Below are positions 1-12,339 of a DNA stretch of 64,000 bases, one piece after another. The stretch lies in contig NW_019029018.1 in assembly GCF_002105155.1 (NCBI RefSeq), positions 1-64,000 on the forward strand, in the 5' to 3' direction. A program made the translations under genes and the position numbers. This DNA comes from Lobosporangium transversale (taxonomy: Eukaryota > Mortierellomycota > Mortierellomycetes > Mortierellales > Mortierellaceae). Below the pieces are notes generated by a model. The model ran no database searches and was not told the DNA's origin. It worked only from the letters and a program-made list of their open reading frames with translations. How positions within the stretch are numbered: the first letter of the stretch is position 1; each line of letters opens with the position of its first letter.

Positions 1-1108
1 AATGTCTCTGTTTAGATGGAATCCTTGGCAACTCAGTGCTCTCTATAAGGGTTTGTGAACAATTTATTGCTACTAACTTACCATCCTTAGGTTTTCCAAT
101 TAGCGATGCTGCGCCAGGGACGCCTGGTCGTAGTGAGTGCATGGCGTAGAGGCGTCATGTTGTGCGACCCCTGTTCCCTACCATCTGAACCCAAGTTGCT
201 CTGACCAAAGTGAGGTTCCATTAGTCAGCCGTTCTACAGACCACTGCAATGGGATTTTACTTGGAGGAGCAAAGCCTACGATCCTTGGAGGGAAGCAGAG
301 GGCTCGGGAAAGAGTACCAGAGCAAGATAGGGCTCCTGGAGAGATTTTCTCAGAGCTAGCAAGCAACAGTCAACAGCCAACGGCCAATATAAAAAAAGTT
401 TTAAAAAAAAACTTCAAAATAAAATCAGAAGCTAGGAGCCAGAGACCGGAAGCCAGAAAGCAAGCAGCAGATAGCAGTTATGTCACTGCCAGCGCCGATA
501 GAAGGTTGTCTCAGTCATATCAGCCTGAGACTGCCTCAACAAAACCAAAGACAGAAAACCTTAGTCAAAGCAATCAAAAGTAGCCGTAGTTAATCAAACA
601 CAGTCAGTTTGCTGCGATCAAGGTAAGACTACCAAAGCCAAAACCGACCAGGAGCAATCAAAGTCAGTAACCACGGGCACTCAACCAAAGCCAAGCCTTC
701 GAAGCCCACAAGGTTTGCACTTTTTTCTTTTTTCCGCATCATTTCCTAACCTTGAGCATGAACAGAAAGTATATACATGAGCCTAACGCGTATAAAAAAT
801 AAAGAAAAAATAAAAATAAAATATATCAAGCATATTTCATGCCACAAAGACAGAAGATGTACCCGGACTACTTGGTACGCGGGCTTACCTATAGCAACTA
901 TTGAGCGTTTAAATGATGCTATAGCCTACTTGGCTCATACAGGCTGGGATTGTTCAGACCTTTGGTATAAAGATGTAGCTACTCAACGTTTTCCTATCAA
1001 TACAGTAATCTCTCTCAAGCAATCCTATCTAATTCAAGAAGCACTTTCTTTTTTATGGTTTAACTGTAAAGAGGCGTACTTTATTCTATATCCCGAACCA
1101 CTTCCCGT
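1..1108. other. Region without a recognised gene
   Basis: I see no convincing gene here. The first 350 bases have fairly balanced composition, then 380-760 becomes A-rich with repeated AAAGCC/CAAAG-like words. Open frames exist on both strands but have no family resemblance and no splice structure. The part next to 1109 is probably the 3' flank of the minus-strand NACHT/WD40 gene. Confidence 0.4.
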
Positions 1109-4100
1109 TTATCTTGACTCACAAGGTTCGCATGAAATGACATGTGCAATACTACATTCCTTGCACACACGGCATTTGAGTCGGTATCCTCCGATCGATT
1201 GGCTTGTTTCTGTCAACCTTGCCAATGGTGCTCCTTCGCTCGGGCCTTCTATCTCTAAATCTGCCTCTAAATCTGCCTTTGTTGACAGTCCTTGATAATG
1301 GCTAACTTGACTGGACGCATTCTTGGCCTTGGATGCTATTAATGGCATCCCTACATCCTTGATCGCCTCATGTACAGCCAAACGGAGGGGTTTCTTGTCT
1401 ATAGCTCCATATTGCATCAGAAATTTCCTGTTGACTTCACTCAGCCCATCTACATCTTGAATACGAGCCTTGTTTGCATTAAGAGCCGTTTGTCTATTGC
1501 TCCACTTTAGGCGGCATTGATACTCTTCATCCTCCTTCACAATCTGCCACATCCGAATAGAACCATCCCAACAGCCTATGACCAGATAATGGCCCTCTTC
1601 AGAGGCATTCCATACAAGTGTTTCAGGTGTCTCACCTTCAAATGAGGTTACAATCAAACACTGGCCTGATTTTGGATCCCACACTCGCACTGTATTGTCA
1701 TAACTGCTTGAGGCAATGTATCTTCCATCAGGAGAATAAACTATATCAGTGATCCACATGGTATGTCCTTGAAGCACACATAACACTGACCCTGCTTCAG
1801 TATCTACCACACTAACCAGGTTTTTCTCATCTCTAACAGCCATATGTTGACTACATGGTGAAAATACTACATGTTTTAGAACCTTGCCAAGCTGTGTTTC
1901 GTAACAAAGTTCACCCGTCTCCGTACTCCATACTGATAAGCTCCTGGGCTCAAAGTTGCGCCACAACACTACCTTCCGACTGTCAGGTGTGTATGCGATA
2001 TAAGGCTCAAAGCCATCTTTATCACTCAAGTCATGCTGGAGATCCCCTGATTGTGCTCTCCAGACTTTGATATTACCACGTCTATCACATGAAGCAATCT
2101 GGTCGCCATTAGGTGAGAATGCCACACAATATATACGTTCATTGTGGCCATGTAGTGTGCGGACGAGCTCTCCTGTTTGTGTGTTCCATATAGTCACATT
2201 TCCAGATTCATGACCACAGGCAATTTGGTGGCCAATGGGTGAGAAATTAAAGTCGCAGAGATCATCGAGATCTTTATCTCGTAACTCCAAAGTGCGAACG
2301 ATTAGGCCTTTTCGGACATCCCAAAGATAGACGTATGGAGGCTCCTGGCAAGAAGCAAGCAACTGGCCATCAGGTGAATATTTGATGTCGCCTTCTCTCC
2401 CATCAAGGCATTGTAAAATGTGAATGGACTGTCCTGTTCTTGCATCCCACATGCGTACTATTCCATCATCACTCTGTGAAGCTATTTGCTGTCCATCTAG
2501 TAGACTCCTGATGTCAGCGGTCCTTGATGACTGGCTATGTAAATCACGACTGGATTGTTGTGGTCGAGTATCCCAAAGACGTATCGTTTTGTCACGACTA
2601 AAGGATGCAATCTGCTGCTTGTTTGGTGAATATGCTAAGCAGTTTATCAAATCGGAGTGGCCATAGAACATATTCATGCGTTGTCCTGATCTCGCATCCA
2701 AAAGCCATATTGTGTTGCTCTCATCGCAAACGGCTATAGTTTCTCCGTTCGGTGAACACTTTAGAATCTTGAAATCTCCATACTCTATTTCAAAAGTATG
2801 AATGGCTTTTCCTGTTTGCATATCCCACTGATATATCGTGGAAGGGCTGAACGAAGCAGCGAACTTCCCATTAGGTGAATACTGTATGTCACGGACGGTG
2901 CCATCATGTTCCAAACTAAACTTCTTTTGACCAGATCCAACATCCCACACATGCAGCCAATTATCCCCGTTACAACAAGTTATGAGATCTTGACCATTAA
3001 GTGAATACTCAATTTGCTTAATCGTAGAGTTATGGTCCATCAGCAGCATCGACTGCTGCCCTGACGTTGCATCCCACAGCTGCAGTATCTTATTCTCACC
3101 ACCAGTTGCAATCTGCTTTCCATCAGGTGAATATGCCACACTCCATACAGGATCATTATGGCCCTCTAACATAAATTTGAGAACGCCTGTTTGAGTATCC
3201 CACACTCGCACCGAGCCATCATTGCTAGCTGAGGCAAGATCGTTCCCATTTGGCGAGTATGCTATACAGCCGACAATGTCTGTATGACCCACCAATCTGT
3301 GAACCAACATTCCTGATGCTGCATCCCAAATTTGAATTACACTGTGGCCATAGCCCCAGGAGGCAATATATCTACTGTTTGGTGAATATAAAAGCCTATC
3401 ACCAGTTACATCGCCCTCCAAAACAAACAATTTCTCCCATGTTGATGTCTCATATACGATAATTGAATTGTTATTTGCTTCGTCTTCGATAGTTGCAGCG
3501 AGTGTCTTACCATCAGGTGAATATGTTCCATCCAACACCCAATCATCTGCTTCGATATACGGCCACTCTCCAAATTGTACTCCTGCCATATTTGCTCCAC
3601 TCAGGTTTGCTTCACGAAGCCAACACTTCTGTAAGTTGACCTTCCTCAGATCTGCTCCTTGGAGCTGTGCATATTCAAAAATACCATGACTGACATCTGC
3701 TCCTGGAATCTGAATGCCTCGTAAGTCTGCTCCGATGAATGACTCGCCTGATCGGACCAAGATTGTCATCGCATTCGCTGCTGCTATCCTCCACTTGTTG
3801 TCGCTCTTCGAGAGCTCTACGTATCCATACAACTGCTGTTTGAACACTGGCTCAAGATGCACACGGTCCTCCAGAAACTGAAGGATAGATGGCTCATCTA
3901 CAAAACTCCTCCATACTAAAGGTGAAGTCTCATCAGCTTGGACCACATCCACTTCCTGCTCGCTCGCTTTGTTATCCATCCCTTCGAAGCTGTACACCGA
4001 ACTAATACTCTGTCGACGAGAGTGTGATGTGGTCGCCTTTGTCTTTCCATTGCTTCCAGACGTACTCATCACCGGTTGCGGCTCGAATATTGCTCGTACC

Positions 4101-7100
4101 AAACTGTACTCAAGAATAGATCGATGGAGGAACCGATGCTGATTCCCTGTACGTGTGAGTGGTGATGCCTCACGTAATAGGTTCCTTCTATTCTCTTTGC
4201 TGAAGTACGCTTTTTCCATGTACCCTTATCTTTGTACTCCGAGTACTCCACTACTGGATTGCCATCTTGATGCTTGTAGATCGCTATAGCCAACTCTGTC
4301 AGGTACTTGATCCCATTCTGTGCAAACCCTTCATCTGTCAATACTCTGAACATCCTTCTATCCTCTGGTCTTAATGTCTCGCTTAGTCGCTTCTTGCCTC
4401 GCTCAAGCCATTGCTCAACAAACTGGTCATACAATGTGACTCGCTTGATCTTGCTCTTGGTGATCTCAAGTCCCGGATCCACCATCCGTGGGAGTACCTC
4501 AAGCGACATCGATAGTATGAATGGGTTCTTCACAAGCTCTTGTAAGCTAGGGACCATCTTGAGTGCACGCTTATAGTCCTCCACACCCCACAGTAGATCC
4601 ATAGAGTTGACATATTGTTCGATATAGTCTTCAATCTGTGCCTCTGAGAATGGCACAATCACTGCCTCTTGGAACAGTCCACTATCTGCTTGATGATTGC
4701 GATCCATAGGTTGGAACCGATCTCGATAGTCCAGTCCAAGATACTCACTGCGACAACTGATCACCATCTGACATTTCCATTCTCCAGCCTTATTCAGTTG
4801 GTTGGCAGTATACAGGTTGTTAGTCTGCATGCTCTCATCATATCCATCACAGATCAAAACAAATGATCGATTCATCTTCAGTTCCTTAATCTCAGAGTCC
4901 ACGAAACCGTAGTCCCGTAGCTGCTTTGCAACAAGATCCTTTTCTGGATTGTCGATGACTGGAAGGTTGATAAACAGTGGGATCCGACCATGTCTCTTTT
5001 GGTATGTCTCCCAGAGTGTGCACTCCAGTGTGCGGTTGAATGTGGATTTGCCTGCTCCTGAATCTCCTTGCACAAGCATCACTTTCTGCTTGCTGTCTAG
5101 GAACTCTTTCACTTTGTCCATCAACAAGAACCGATCGTCACTGCTTGCTTGAGGGCTTGTTTTGGCATACTGTTGAACATAGAAGCCCTGGTTATTCCCA
5201 ACATCTATTCGTTGTCTCTTTAGCCGCCGTAGACTATCCTCGACGCCAGGCTTCTCTTGTGCACGGTCAAGCAGTTGTGAGGATTTAGGTCGAGAGAGTG
5301 TAGCAACATAGGAATACTGGATCAATGGCCCTTGAAGAGAGATTCTGTATAGCTCTTGTTTTTGGTCATCCCCATCCATCTTGAGATCATTCAAAAGAGT
5401 GTCTGCGGCTGCAATAAATGAGAATAGAAAGAATGAGTCAAAGCATGTATAGAGTACGCAGATTAGTCACCATATACTGATTAATGTCATCGTCACCAAA
5501 CACTATCCATAGAAGATTGAAATATATACCTTGAAAGCCATCTGATGATAACGAAGATAGCTGCCTAAGAATATTTATGATCCACTGCTTAATGTGTGTA
5601 TGGTGTCCCCATTCCTGATCATTCCTGTATATCTCTCCTAGGAATGTGGTGGCATCTTGCCGAGTATTCATACTCCATTTTGTATCTGCTGCAAGCTGTC
5701 CCAGTCTTTGACATAGTCCCCATTGGAATGCTGCATCGTTTCGGCAGGAGACTGCACACACAAGAGCCTTGAACTTGGTCAGTTCGCCTCTCTGGAGTAG
5801 TCCATCAGTTACTCGAAGTGCTGGATACCATCCTGACTTGCGACTGAAGCTCAGTCCTTCTTCCATACACTCTCTAAATATCACTCCGCTTTCATAGAGT
5901 GATGTTGTTCCCTTGTATACCTCCAGACTCTTGCTCATGATATCTGTCACTGATGGAAGCCCTTTCTGGATGTTGCTTATCTCATCTATGAATGCGTTCA
6001 TATCAAAGTCCTTGGCCGCGCTCACTATTCCAAACACTCCTCGGAGTACTGCTGATGTCCGTCGGAGCATGGCTTGTATTGCTGTTTCATCATTTGGGAT
6101 ATACAATAGTGCTTGGAAAGCATATGCTGACTGATAGACTAGATGAGGATCTAAGCTGTCTTTCGGGCCTTTGAGGTATGCACCAAGTGGCTCATGAAGC
6201 TGTTCTCGCTTCAAATCCTTGACTTGGCTGTCGACCATGGCATCGAGGACATGTGAGACTGTAGCTGAGAGCCGATAGAGATGGTCTCTAGACTGGCTAT
6301 GTGTGCCTTGCAAGCGAGAACTGAGAGTGTTGAGGATCTTGACAAGGTCATCCGAGTCGAGGTATCCAAGAGGAGCATGCTGTATCAATTGAGTCAATCC
6401 TTCCAATAGATGAGTCTCCAGCACGATGTTTTGGCTAATTCCATTGACCATACTCATGAGCAGCGTCCTGAACTGCGTTTGATTGAGAACTGGAACCAGA
6501 GTTACAACTTCAGCAATAGTAGCTTCGGTCTTGGCCCCATCGCTGATGAACAGTTCAATCACATCTGATGCCAATTTACGCAATCGATTTTGCTCATCTT
6601 GATTGCTTGATTTGGCGTGCTGCCACTCTTTCTCGTAGTTATTAAGCTCATTTGTTTGGATAGGAGCAGTAGGAAGCAGACTGAGACAATATGCAAGCTG
6701 GTAGATATCATCCAGACTTGCATCGATATCTGGTAAGTTGTGTCTGATGACTGCTGGAGGTTCATTATGGTTGAATATGTCCTTTGAAATAGTCGCAATG
6801 GTCTGCACTGGTGTGAATTGCACTGTTTCCATCATCTTGCTCAACTTGCTACTACTGGATCTACTGACTTGTTGACTAGCGGCGACATAGCTGTGATTGC
6901 CGTCGTTATTATTGTTCCCTTGGATGTATCCCCATTTCTCTGCCTTCTTGCCTCGTCTTTGTGCATCAACTGGGTAACCTAACTGCTCCAATAGGCGAGC
7001 AAGTTCATAGTAGGCTAAGCCAATACCTTGGCGCAATGCCATGTCTTCATTGGAAGTTGAAGAAGTCGAAGAGGCTGAAGTCGTTGAAGTGAGGGACTTT

Positions 7101-7273
7101 TTCCAAGGCTTCTGAATACGAGACAGTACAGAATCAGCATCAAGACAGAGCTCCATCACTAGGATGCGATCGTCGTCTATGGTGCGAGTACCCTGCATGT
7201 ACAAGTTAAAGAGCCTCAGAGCCTGTGTTGGCGAGAGTGCGCTTCGTGATGGAGAATTGATGCTGCTAAACAT
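1109..7273 (-). CDS. NACHT-pentapeptide-WD40 NLR-like gene (one intron, one frameshift)
   Basis: This is a STAND/NLR-like protein of the type expanded in Mortierella-like fungi, presumably a cytosolic signalling sensor. Exon 1 (7273-5530) encodes a ~580-residue helical N-terminal region beginning MFSSINSPSRS. An intron at 5409-5529 (GTATAT...TTGCAG, phase 1, with CTAAT branch-like sequence) joins it to the NACHT part. That part shows Walker A GDSGAGKST, a Walker B-like stretch VLICDGYDE and a sensor-like VISCRSEY. Next come pentapeptide repeats (ADLRG, ADVSH, ANLSG) and about fourteen WD40 blades (YSPDG...VRVWD). The reading frame breaks at 4211-4219 in a run of five A (coding strand): the upstream frame ends TWKK and the downstream frame resumes with KAYFSKEN, as expected if one base is missing. 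It is either a recent pseudogene or a homopolymer error. Start chosen: ATG at 7273. The ligand-sensing role is family inference. Confidence 0.85.
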
Positions 7274-7463
7274 TGTCTATTGCCTTCCTTTTTTTTGTAA
7301 ATTGTATCCTATCGAGAAGAATGTTTTTCGAAGCACTGTTCGTTAGTGGCAAGTGTGAAAATGTTTTCTTGCGTGCTCCGGTCGTGTTTGCCTGTCTCTT
7401 ACATGCATATGGTTCAATTCGAGATTCGAACAAATAAAAAGAAATGCAATGGGGATTATCGGA

Positions 7464-7532
7464 AAGGATGAAAGATGAAGGATGAAAGATGAAGGATGAA
7501 AGATGAAGGATGAAAGATGAAAGATGAAAGAT
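7464..7532. repeat. 7-bp minisatellite (GATGAAR)n
   Basis: About nine imperfect tandem copies of GATGAAA/GATGAAG lie some 200 bp upstream of the NACHT gene start, so in its presumed promoter or 5' UTR. The unit length is read directly. Confidence 0.8.
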
Positions 7533-7784
7533 TGTAAGTGTACATTCAATCCATCTAAAGTCTGCCTGTCTTTGTGGAACAGTTGCTTTGGAATTCAAAT
7601 CATTCGACTAAAAATGCACACCTGCACATTTGCAACATTTAACTTTTTTTTTTTTTATTGTTCTTTTGCAATATGCGTCGGCTAAGGGTCAATTGCTTTT
7701 AGTCATTTCTGCTGGAGTAGCCGTTTTTATTAATTGAGAGGGTTAAGGAATGTGTAGAAATGTTTATTTGCATGGGAATGATGA

Positions 7785-7905
7785 ATTATCCTCGTAGCCA
7801 TGGTCCATATGTGTGACCTCTTTTTATTCCTTCTGACCGAGAAAAAACTAAAAATAAAATAAATAAAATCTAGCGTTCGCTCTGATCTACTCTCTATCTT
7901 CTTTT
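7785..7905 (+). repeat. Left inverted terminal repeat of DIRS 1
   Basis: Its segment from GTGTGACCTC to the CTACTCTC at about 7893 is the reverse complement of about 13480-13565 with almost no mismatch. The outermost ~25 bases differ between the two ends (GTCCATATGTG here, GGACATATGTG at the other end). This end-specific part is what the internal complementary region records. Confidence 0.85.
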
Positions 7906-7944
7906 TTCTCGCTCAGGAACACATCCAGCGTATTGAAGTTCCAA

Positions 7945-8868
7945 ATGAGCGAGTATGACACTTCTGATCCAATTATACACTCTCTCCAGAGCCAGCTGGC
8001 TACACTCACCAGCCGGCTTGAAGCTCTCTCGACTAGCTCTGAATCCAGTCGATCGAACCCCTACTTGGTTCCAAAAGAACCAGCTTACGAAATTACACCT
8101 GACGACTCCATTCTCGTCCACTACCCAGCAATGGACGGGAAAGATTTTTTCAAACATAAATCTGGAAACCGTGCAGACGATCTTGCATATGCAACAGAAA
8201 TGGCTAAAGAGATGCAGTCTTTTGCCAAAAACACAACCCAAACCTATTCTGCACCCAAATCGGCACTCATTGACTGGCCCGACTCTTCCTCTCACCACAG
8301 TTCCACGGACAAAACAATCTCACGCTATCAATCACGATTGGCAAACCTTACAAGACCACTTGATCAATTTGCCACGGAAATGTTTTCCTACGAAGTTGAC
8401 CCTGCGGTCGCACAAGCGTGTTTACAGCTCGCACAGACAATGCGTGAACATATTGCACACCTTGCACAGCAAATGTCAAGCGACAGGGAGGACCTTGTTT
8501 ACCAAGCGCACAAAATTTCAGTCACCAAGGACACAGTTGATCCACCAATTGTCTCTACTTCAGACTTCATTGAAGCCAGCAAATTGGCAAAGAGTGTTCG
8601 TCAGGCTACTAACCCGACAAGACAACGGGCGTACAACAGGAGGACTCAAAACCGGAGTTTCTTTAGCGCAAATACTTACAGATCCACTTCTAATTCTAGC
8701 CAATCTCATCCATCGGGTCAAACTCAGACCGCCCACTATCAAAATGACAATGGTTCTTTTTTTGGGCGAGGCCAAAATCCAAGGAGAGGGGGACGAGGCC
8801 GAGGCCGAGGCTACCAAACCCCTCAATCCAACCAGACAAGTCAGGCACAGACTGCAGGCCAGCAGTAG
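7945..8868 (+). CDS. DIRS 1 ORF1, gag-like protein
   Basis: Open frame of 307 residues from ATG 7945. The C-terminal third is rich in Gly/Arg (RRGGRGRGRG), as in RNA-binding gag-like proteins of DIRS elements. It has the same layout as ORF1 of the second DIRS in this window (56861-55932, minus strand), which also ends in an RG-rich tail. The RT frame begins where this one stops (TAG at 8866). No zinc knuckle is seen. Nucleic-acid packaging is family inference. Confidence 0.75.
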   Translation: MSEYDTSDPIIHSLQSQLATLTSRLEALSTSSESSRSNPYLVPKEPAYEITPDDSILVHYPAMDGKDFFKHKSGNRADDLAYATEMAKEMQSFAKNTTQTYSAPKSALIDWPDSSSHHSSTDKTISRYQSRLANLTRPLDQFATEMFSYEVDPAVAQACLQLAQTMREHIAHLAQQMSSDREDLVYQAHKISVTKDTVDPPIVSTSDFIEASKLAKSVRQATNPTRQRAYNRRTQNRSFFSANTYRSTSNSSQSHPSGQTQTAHYQNDNGSFFGRGQNPRRGGRGRGRGYQTPQSNQTSQAQTAGQQ

Positions 8869-9944
8869 GTGGCCGTTTACAGATTTACAGAGAAGCATGG
8901 GCTCTCATAACCGACAACGAATGGGTCAAGTCGGTCGTCTCCGAGGGATTCAAAATCCCTTTCCACAAACGGCCACCGATATCCAGTTCAACAGCGTACC
9001 AAGCTCGAGTAGCAGCGGAGGAAGAGAAGGCGATCGATCAAGAGGTAATCGCACTCTTAGCCAAAAGAGCAATAGAGGTCGCTTCGGGCCCTGGTTTCAA
9101 GAGCCGAATATTCACTATCCCCAAGAAAACCGGGGACATTCGGCCAGTCTTAAATCTAAGACCGTTGAATGCCTACGTCTCAGAGCGGCACTTCAAAATG
9201 GAGACGATGACGACAGTATGCGCAATGTTACAGAAGAACGACTTTATGACAAGCATCGACCTATCAGACGCATTTCTTCACGTACTAATCCATCCAGATT
9301 ATCGTCATTATCTACAGTTCCAATGGAAGAACCGGAAATTTCAATTCCGTACACTTCCCTTCGGGCTCTCACTCTCTCCGCTAGTGTTCACCAAAGTTCT
9401 CAAGCCTTTCCTCAAATGGGCACGACGACGAGGAATTCGCATATCAGCGTACCTAGACGATTTGATAATCCTAGCCAAGAACAAAGAACAATCAATCCAG
9501 TTCACTCAACTAGTGCAAGACAAGTTGGCAGCGCTAGGATTCCTCATCAAGGAAGCCAAGTCTACGTTGATCCCGTCACAGAAAATAGACCATTTAGGCT
9601 TCACCATCAACTCCCGGGATATGACTGTCACAGTTCCGAAATCCAAAGTCAGGGACATACGGCGCGAGGCAGGAAAGCTACTACGAAAAGGCGCCACTTC
9701 TTTAAGGGAACTTTCTTCGTTCGTCGGGAAAGCAATGGCAACATCTATGGCAGTGTTCCCAGCGCGATTCATGACACGGAATCTGCTTCAGCTCAAGAAC
9801 ACAGCACTAAAAGCCAAGGGAGCTTCTTGGTCGGACACGGTCACCCTCACGGAACCAGCCAAGGAGAACCTTCAATGGTGGAAGGAGCAATTGACGTCAT
9901 GGAATGGTCTGTCATGGATTCAACAACAGACACAAATGGACATA

Positions 9945-11576
9945 CACTATCATGCAAAACTGATTCAATAATTCATTCCCATGTGCATTTCTTTTTTTCA
10001 TTCCTAGAAACCGTATATGCATACACCACTCATACTTTGGTTTAATAAAACTCCCGTCTTCTTCTACGACATAGTGATGCGTTGTGACATTAGCTTGTCT
10101 CATTTGAATAGCTAATGACTTTTTTGTTCATGCAGGTCATTGAATCAGTTTCACATGTGGTCTAAAATGTTGCCCATGACAACTTTTGGACGTCATTTAA
10201 TGCCAGTAAAAAAAGGACTTTTCTCTCTTTCCTTTATGAACACTTGCTTAACTCTCTCTTAACTATACCTTCACAGAATATGAGACCCACTCCACAAAGG
10301 AAAGTCAACGAAGCCAGGAGGTTAATGATGGGAGGCATGTCTACTAGAGAAACTGCTGCTAGTGTTGGTATATCAATAGCGACGGCCACCAGGATCTATG
10401 CACATAATAAGGAGTACATGCCAGTCAATAAAGGCGGTCGACCAAGGAAAGTACCCAGAGGTATCATGCAGTATCTTAAGGTGAACATGAAACGAGGTAC
10501 ACTCAAGTCTGCAGTTGAGGCCACCGTCAGAGCCAACCAGCTCATACCAGCGGCTGTTTCTGAGACCACCGTTAGACGACGGCTCAAGGAGTTAGGATTG
10601 ACAGCAAAGAGGCGTGTACATAAGCCAGCTTTACGTCGACGGCATATTAAAGCCCGTTTGCATTTTCTCAACAAGTATAAGGAATGGACTCTGGAAGATT
10701 GGAAAAAGGTTATTTGGTCAGATGAATCGAAAATAAACCGAATCTGCTCTGATGGCGTGCAGTGGATCTGGGACGACAATCCGGGACGCCTCACTCGCAG
10801 GTCGGTGCAAGGCACTGTCAAGTTTGGGGGTGGTAATGTTAAAGTGTGGTCATGCTTCTCATGGTACGGACCTGGATACATTGCAAAGATTGACAATAAT
10901 ATGGACGCACAACTTTACATCAAACTACTGCAGGAGGATCTACAGATGTCGCTTGATGACTGGGGCCTAACTAAAAGCGATATCGTCTTTCAGCACGACA
11001 ATGACTCGAAGCACACGGCGAAGATTGTTAGGAAGTATTTGGAGTCAGTACATCTGACAGAAGAGGAAGGTACACTTCTAGAGTGGCCAGCACAATCCCC
11101 TGACCTCAACCCTATTGAACACATGTGGGCAGAATTGGATAGGCGGCTCTCTAGGTATCCGGAGCGAGCTAAGAGCTGTGATGAACTATGGGAGCGAGTA
11201 TCGGTTGAATGGTACAGGATCCCAGTGGGCTTCTGCCGCAAACTCATCATAGGTATCCATAAGAGACTCCAAGCTGTCAGTGATGCCCATGGTTGGAATA
11301 CTATCTATTGATGTAAGGTTATGCCTCACAAAAGAATAAAGATCTTTGGCCACCGAATGGGCACATGTGAAACTGATTCAATGACCTGCATGAACAAAAA
11401 AGTCATTAGCTATTCAAATGAGACAAGCTAATGTCACAACGCATCACTATGTCGTAGAAGAAGACGGGAGTTTTATTAAACCAAAGTATGAGTGGTGTAT
11501 GCATATACGGTTTCTAGGAATGAAAAAAAGAAATGCACATGGGAATGAATTATTGAATCAGTTTTGCATGATAGTG
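9945..11576 (+). mobile_element. Tc1/mariner element, family A copy 1 (intact)
   Basis: 1632 bp bounded by TIRs starting CACTATCATGCAAAACTGAT and flanked by TA on both sides (9943-9944 and 11577-11578). The two ends are inverted copies over about 200 bp. It carries one uninterrupted transposase. Copies of the same family occur at 39697-41351 and, as a left end only, at 58377-58578. Intact ends plus an intact transposase suggest recent activity. Confidence 0.93.
10280..11311 (+). CDS. Tc1-family A transposase (DDE)
   Basis: 343 residues from ATG 10280. An N-terminal helix-turn-helix (STRETAASVGISIATATRIY) is followed by a GRPRK-like GGRPRKV linker and a second HTH. The DDE catalytic core then shows WSDES, FQHDNDSKHT and NPIEHMWAEL, consistent with a DD34E Tc1-like enzyme. 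It cuts and pastes elements at TA dinucleotides. No stop or frameshift is present, unlike copy 2. An upstream in-frame stretch exists, but the first ATG is at 10280. Confidence 0.93.
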   Translation: MRPTPQRKVNEARRLMMGGMSTRETAASVGISIATATRIYAHNKEYMPVNKGGRPRKVPRGIMQYLKVNMKRGTLKSAVEATVRANQLIPAAVSETTVRRRLKELGLTAKRRVHKPALRRRHIKARLHFLNKYKEWTLEDWKKVIWSDESKINRICSDGVQWIWDDNPGRLTRRSVQGTVKFGGGNVKVWSCFSWYGPGYIAKIDNNMDAQLYIKLLQEDLQMSLDDWGLTKSDIVFQHDNDSKHTAKIVRKYLESVHLTEEEGTLLEWPAQSPDLNPIEHMWAELDRRLSRYPERAKSCDELWERVSVEWYRIPVGFCRKLIIGIHKRLQAVSDAHGWNTIY

Positions 11577-12339
11577 TATACACGGATGCATCGGACACCG
11601 GATGGGGGATCGTGATCAACAATCAAACATGGAGTGGCAAATGGACTCCACAAGAGAAAGACCACCACATCAACTGGAAGGAACTACAGACAGTTCTTCG
11701 AGCTGTTCAACTACCAATAACACAGGGCAAAATGATCAACATCATATGCGACAACACGACAACGATTGCACACATCAACAGGTTCGGAGGGACGAGGTCT
11801 CCGGAACTAATGAGACTAGCGGACACGTTATGGCGTCACTGCCTAGCAACGGGGACTCGACTTCGGACGACATACATCCCATCTGCATTCAACCCAGCGG
11901 ATGCACCGTCACGGCGAATGATATCGCAATTGGAATGGAGGATCAGTCGCCCATTCTTTCAACAACTGGAACACCAATGGGGGCCACATCAGGTGGACCT
12001 ATTTGCGTCGGCACAGAACAAACAGCTACCGACATTTGTCTCATGGAAATTCCATCCAGATGCTCTGAAGATAGACGCCCTTCAACACAACTGGACAGAG
12101 ATGGGCAACCTTTACATTTGCCCCCCATGGAATCTTCTATCAATCATCTTGGAGAGGATACAGACCCAGAAACTGACAACAACAGTAATAACCCCATGGT
12201 GGCCGAGTGCAATATGGTTCCCAACCATCAAGGAGATGGCAGTAGCACCACCAATCCCGATCCCTCGGGAAGCAGTCCTACCAGCCGTCGGAAGCGCAAG
12301 CGATCTCCTCAGCAAGAATCCACTCTGGTCATTGACAGC

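Noticed and set aside
137..583. 148-codon plus-strand open frame in the leftmost region
   Set aside because: Composition drifts from mixed to A-rich low complexity; no motif; likely chance.
777..1295. 172-codon plus-strand open frame
   Set aside because: Its 3' part overlaps the WD40 gene in antisense and its start is in A-rich sequence; no family resemblance or splice signals.
7955..10045. Very long second frame (about 700 codons) across DIRS 1 ORF1 and RT
   Set aside because: It is in another register from the recognisable gag-like and RT sequences and shows no domain of its own; a by-product of base composition.
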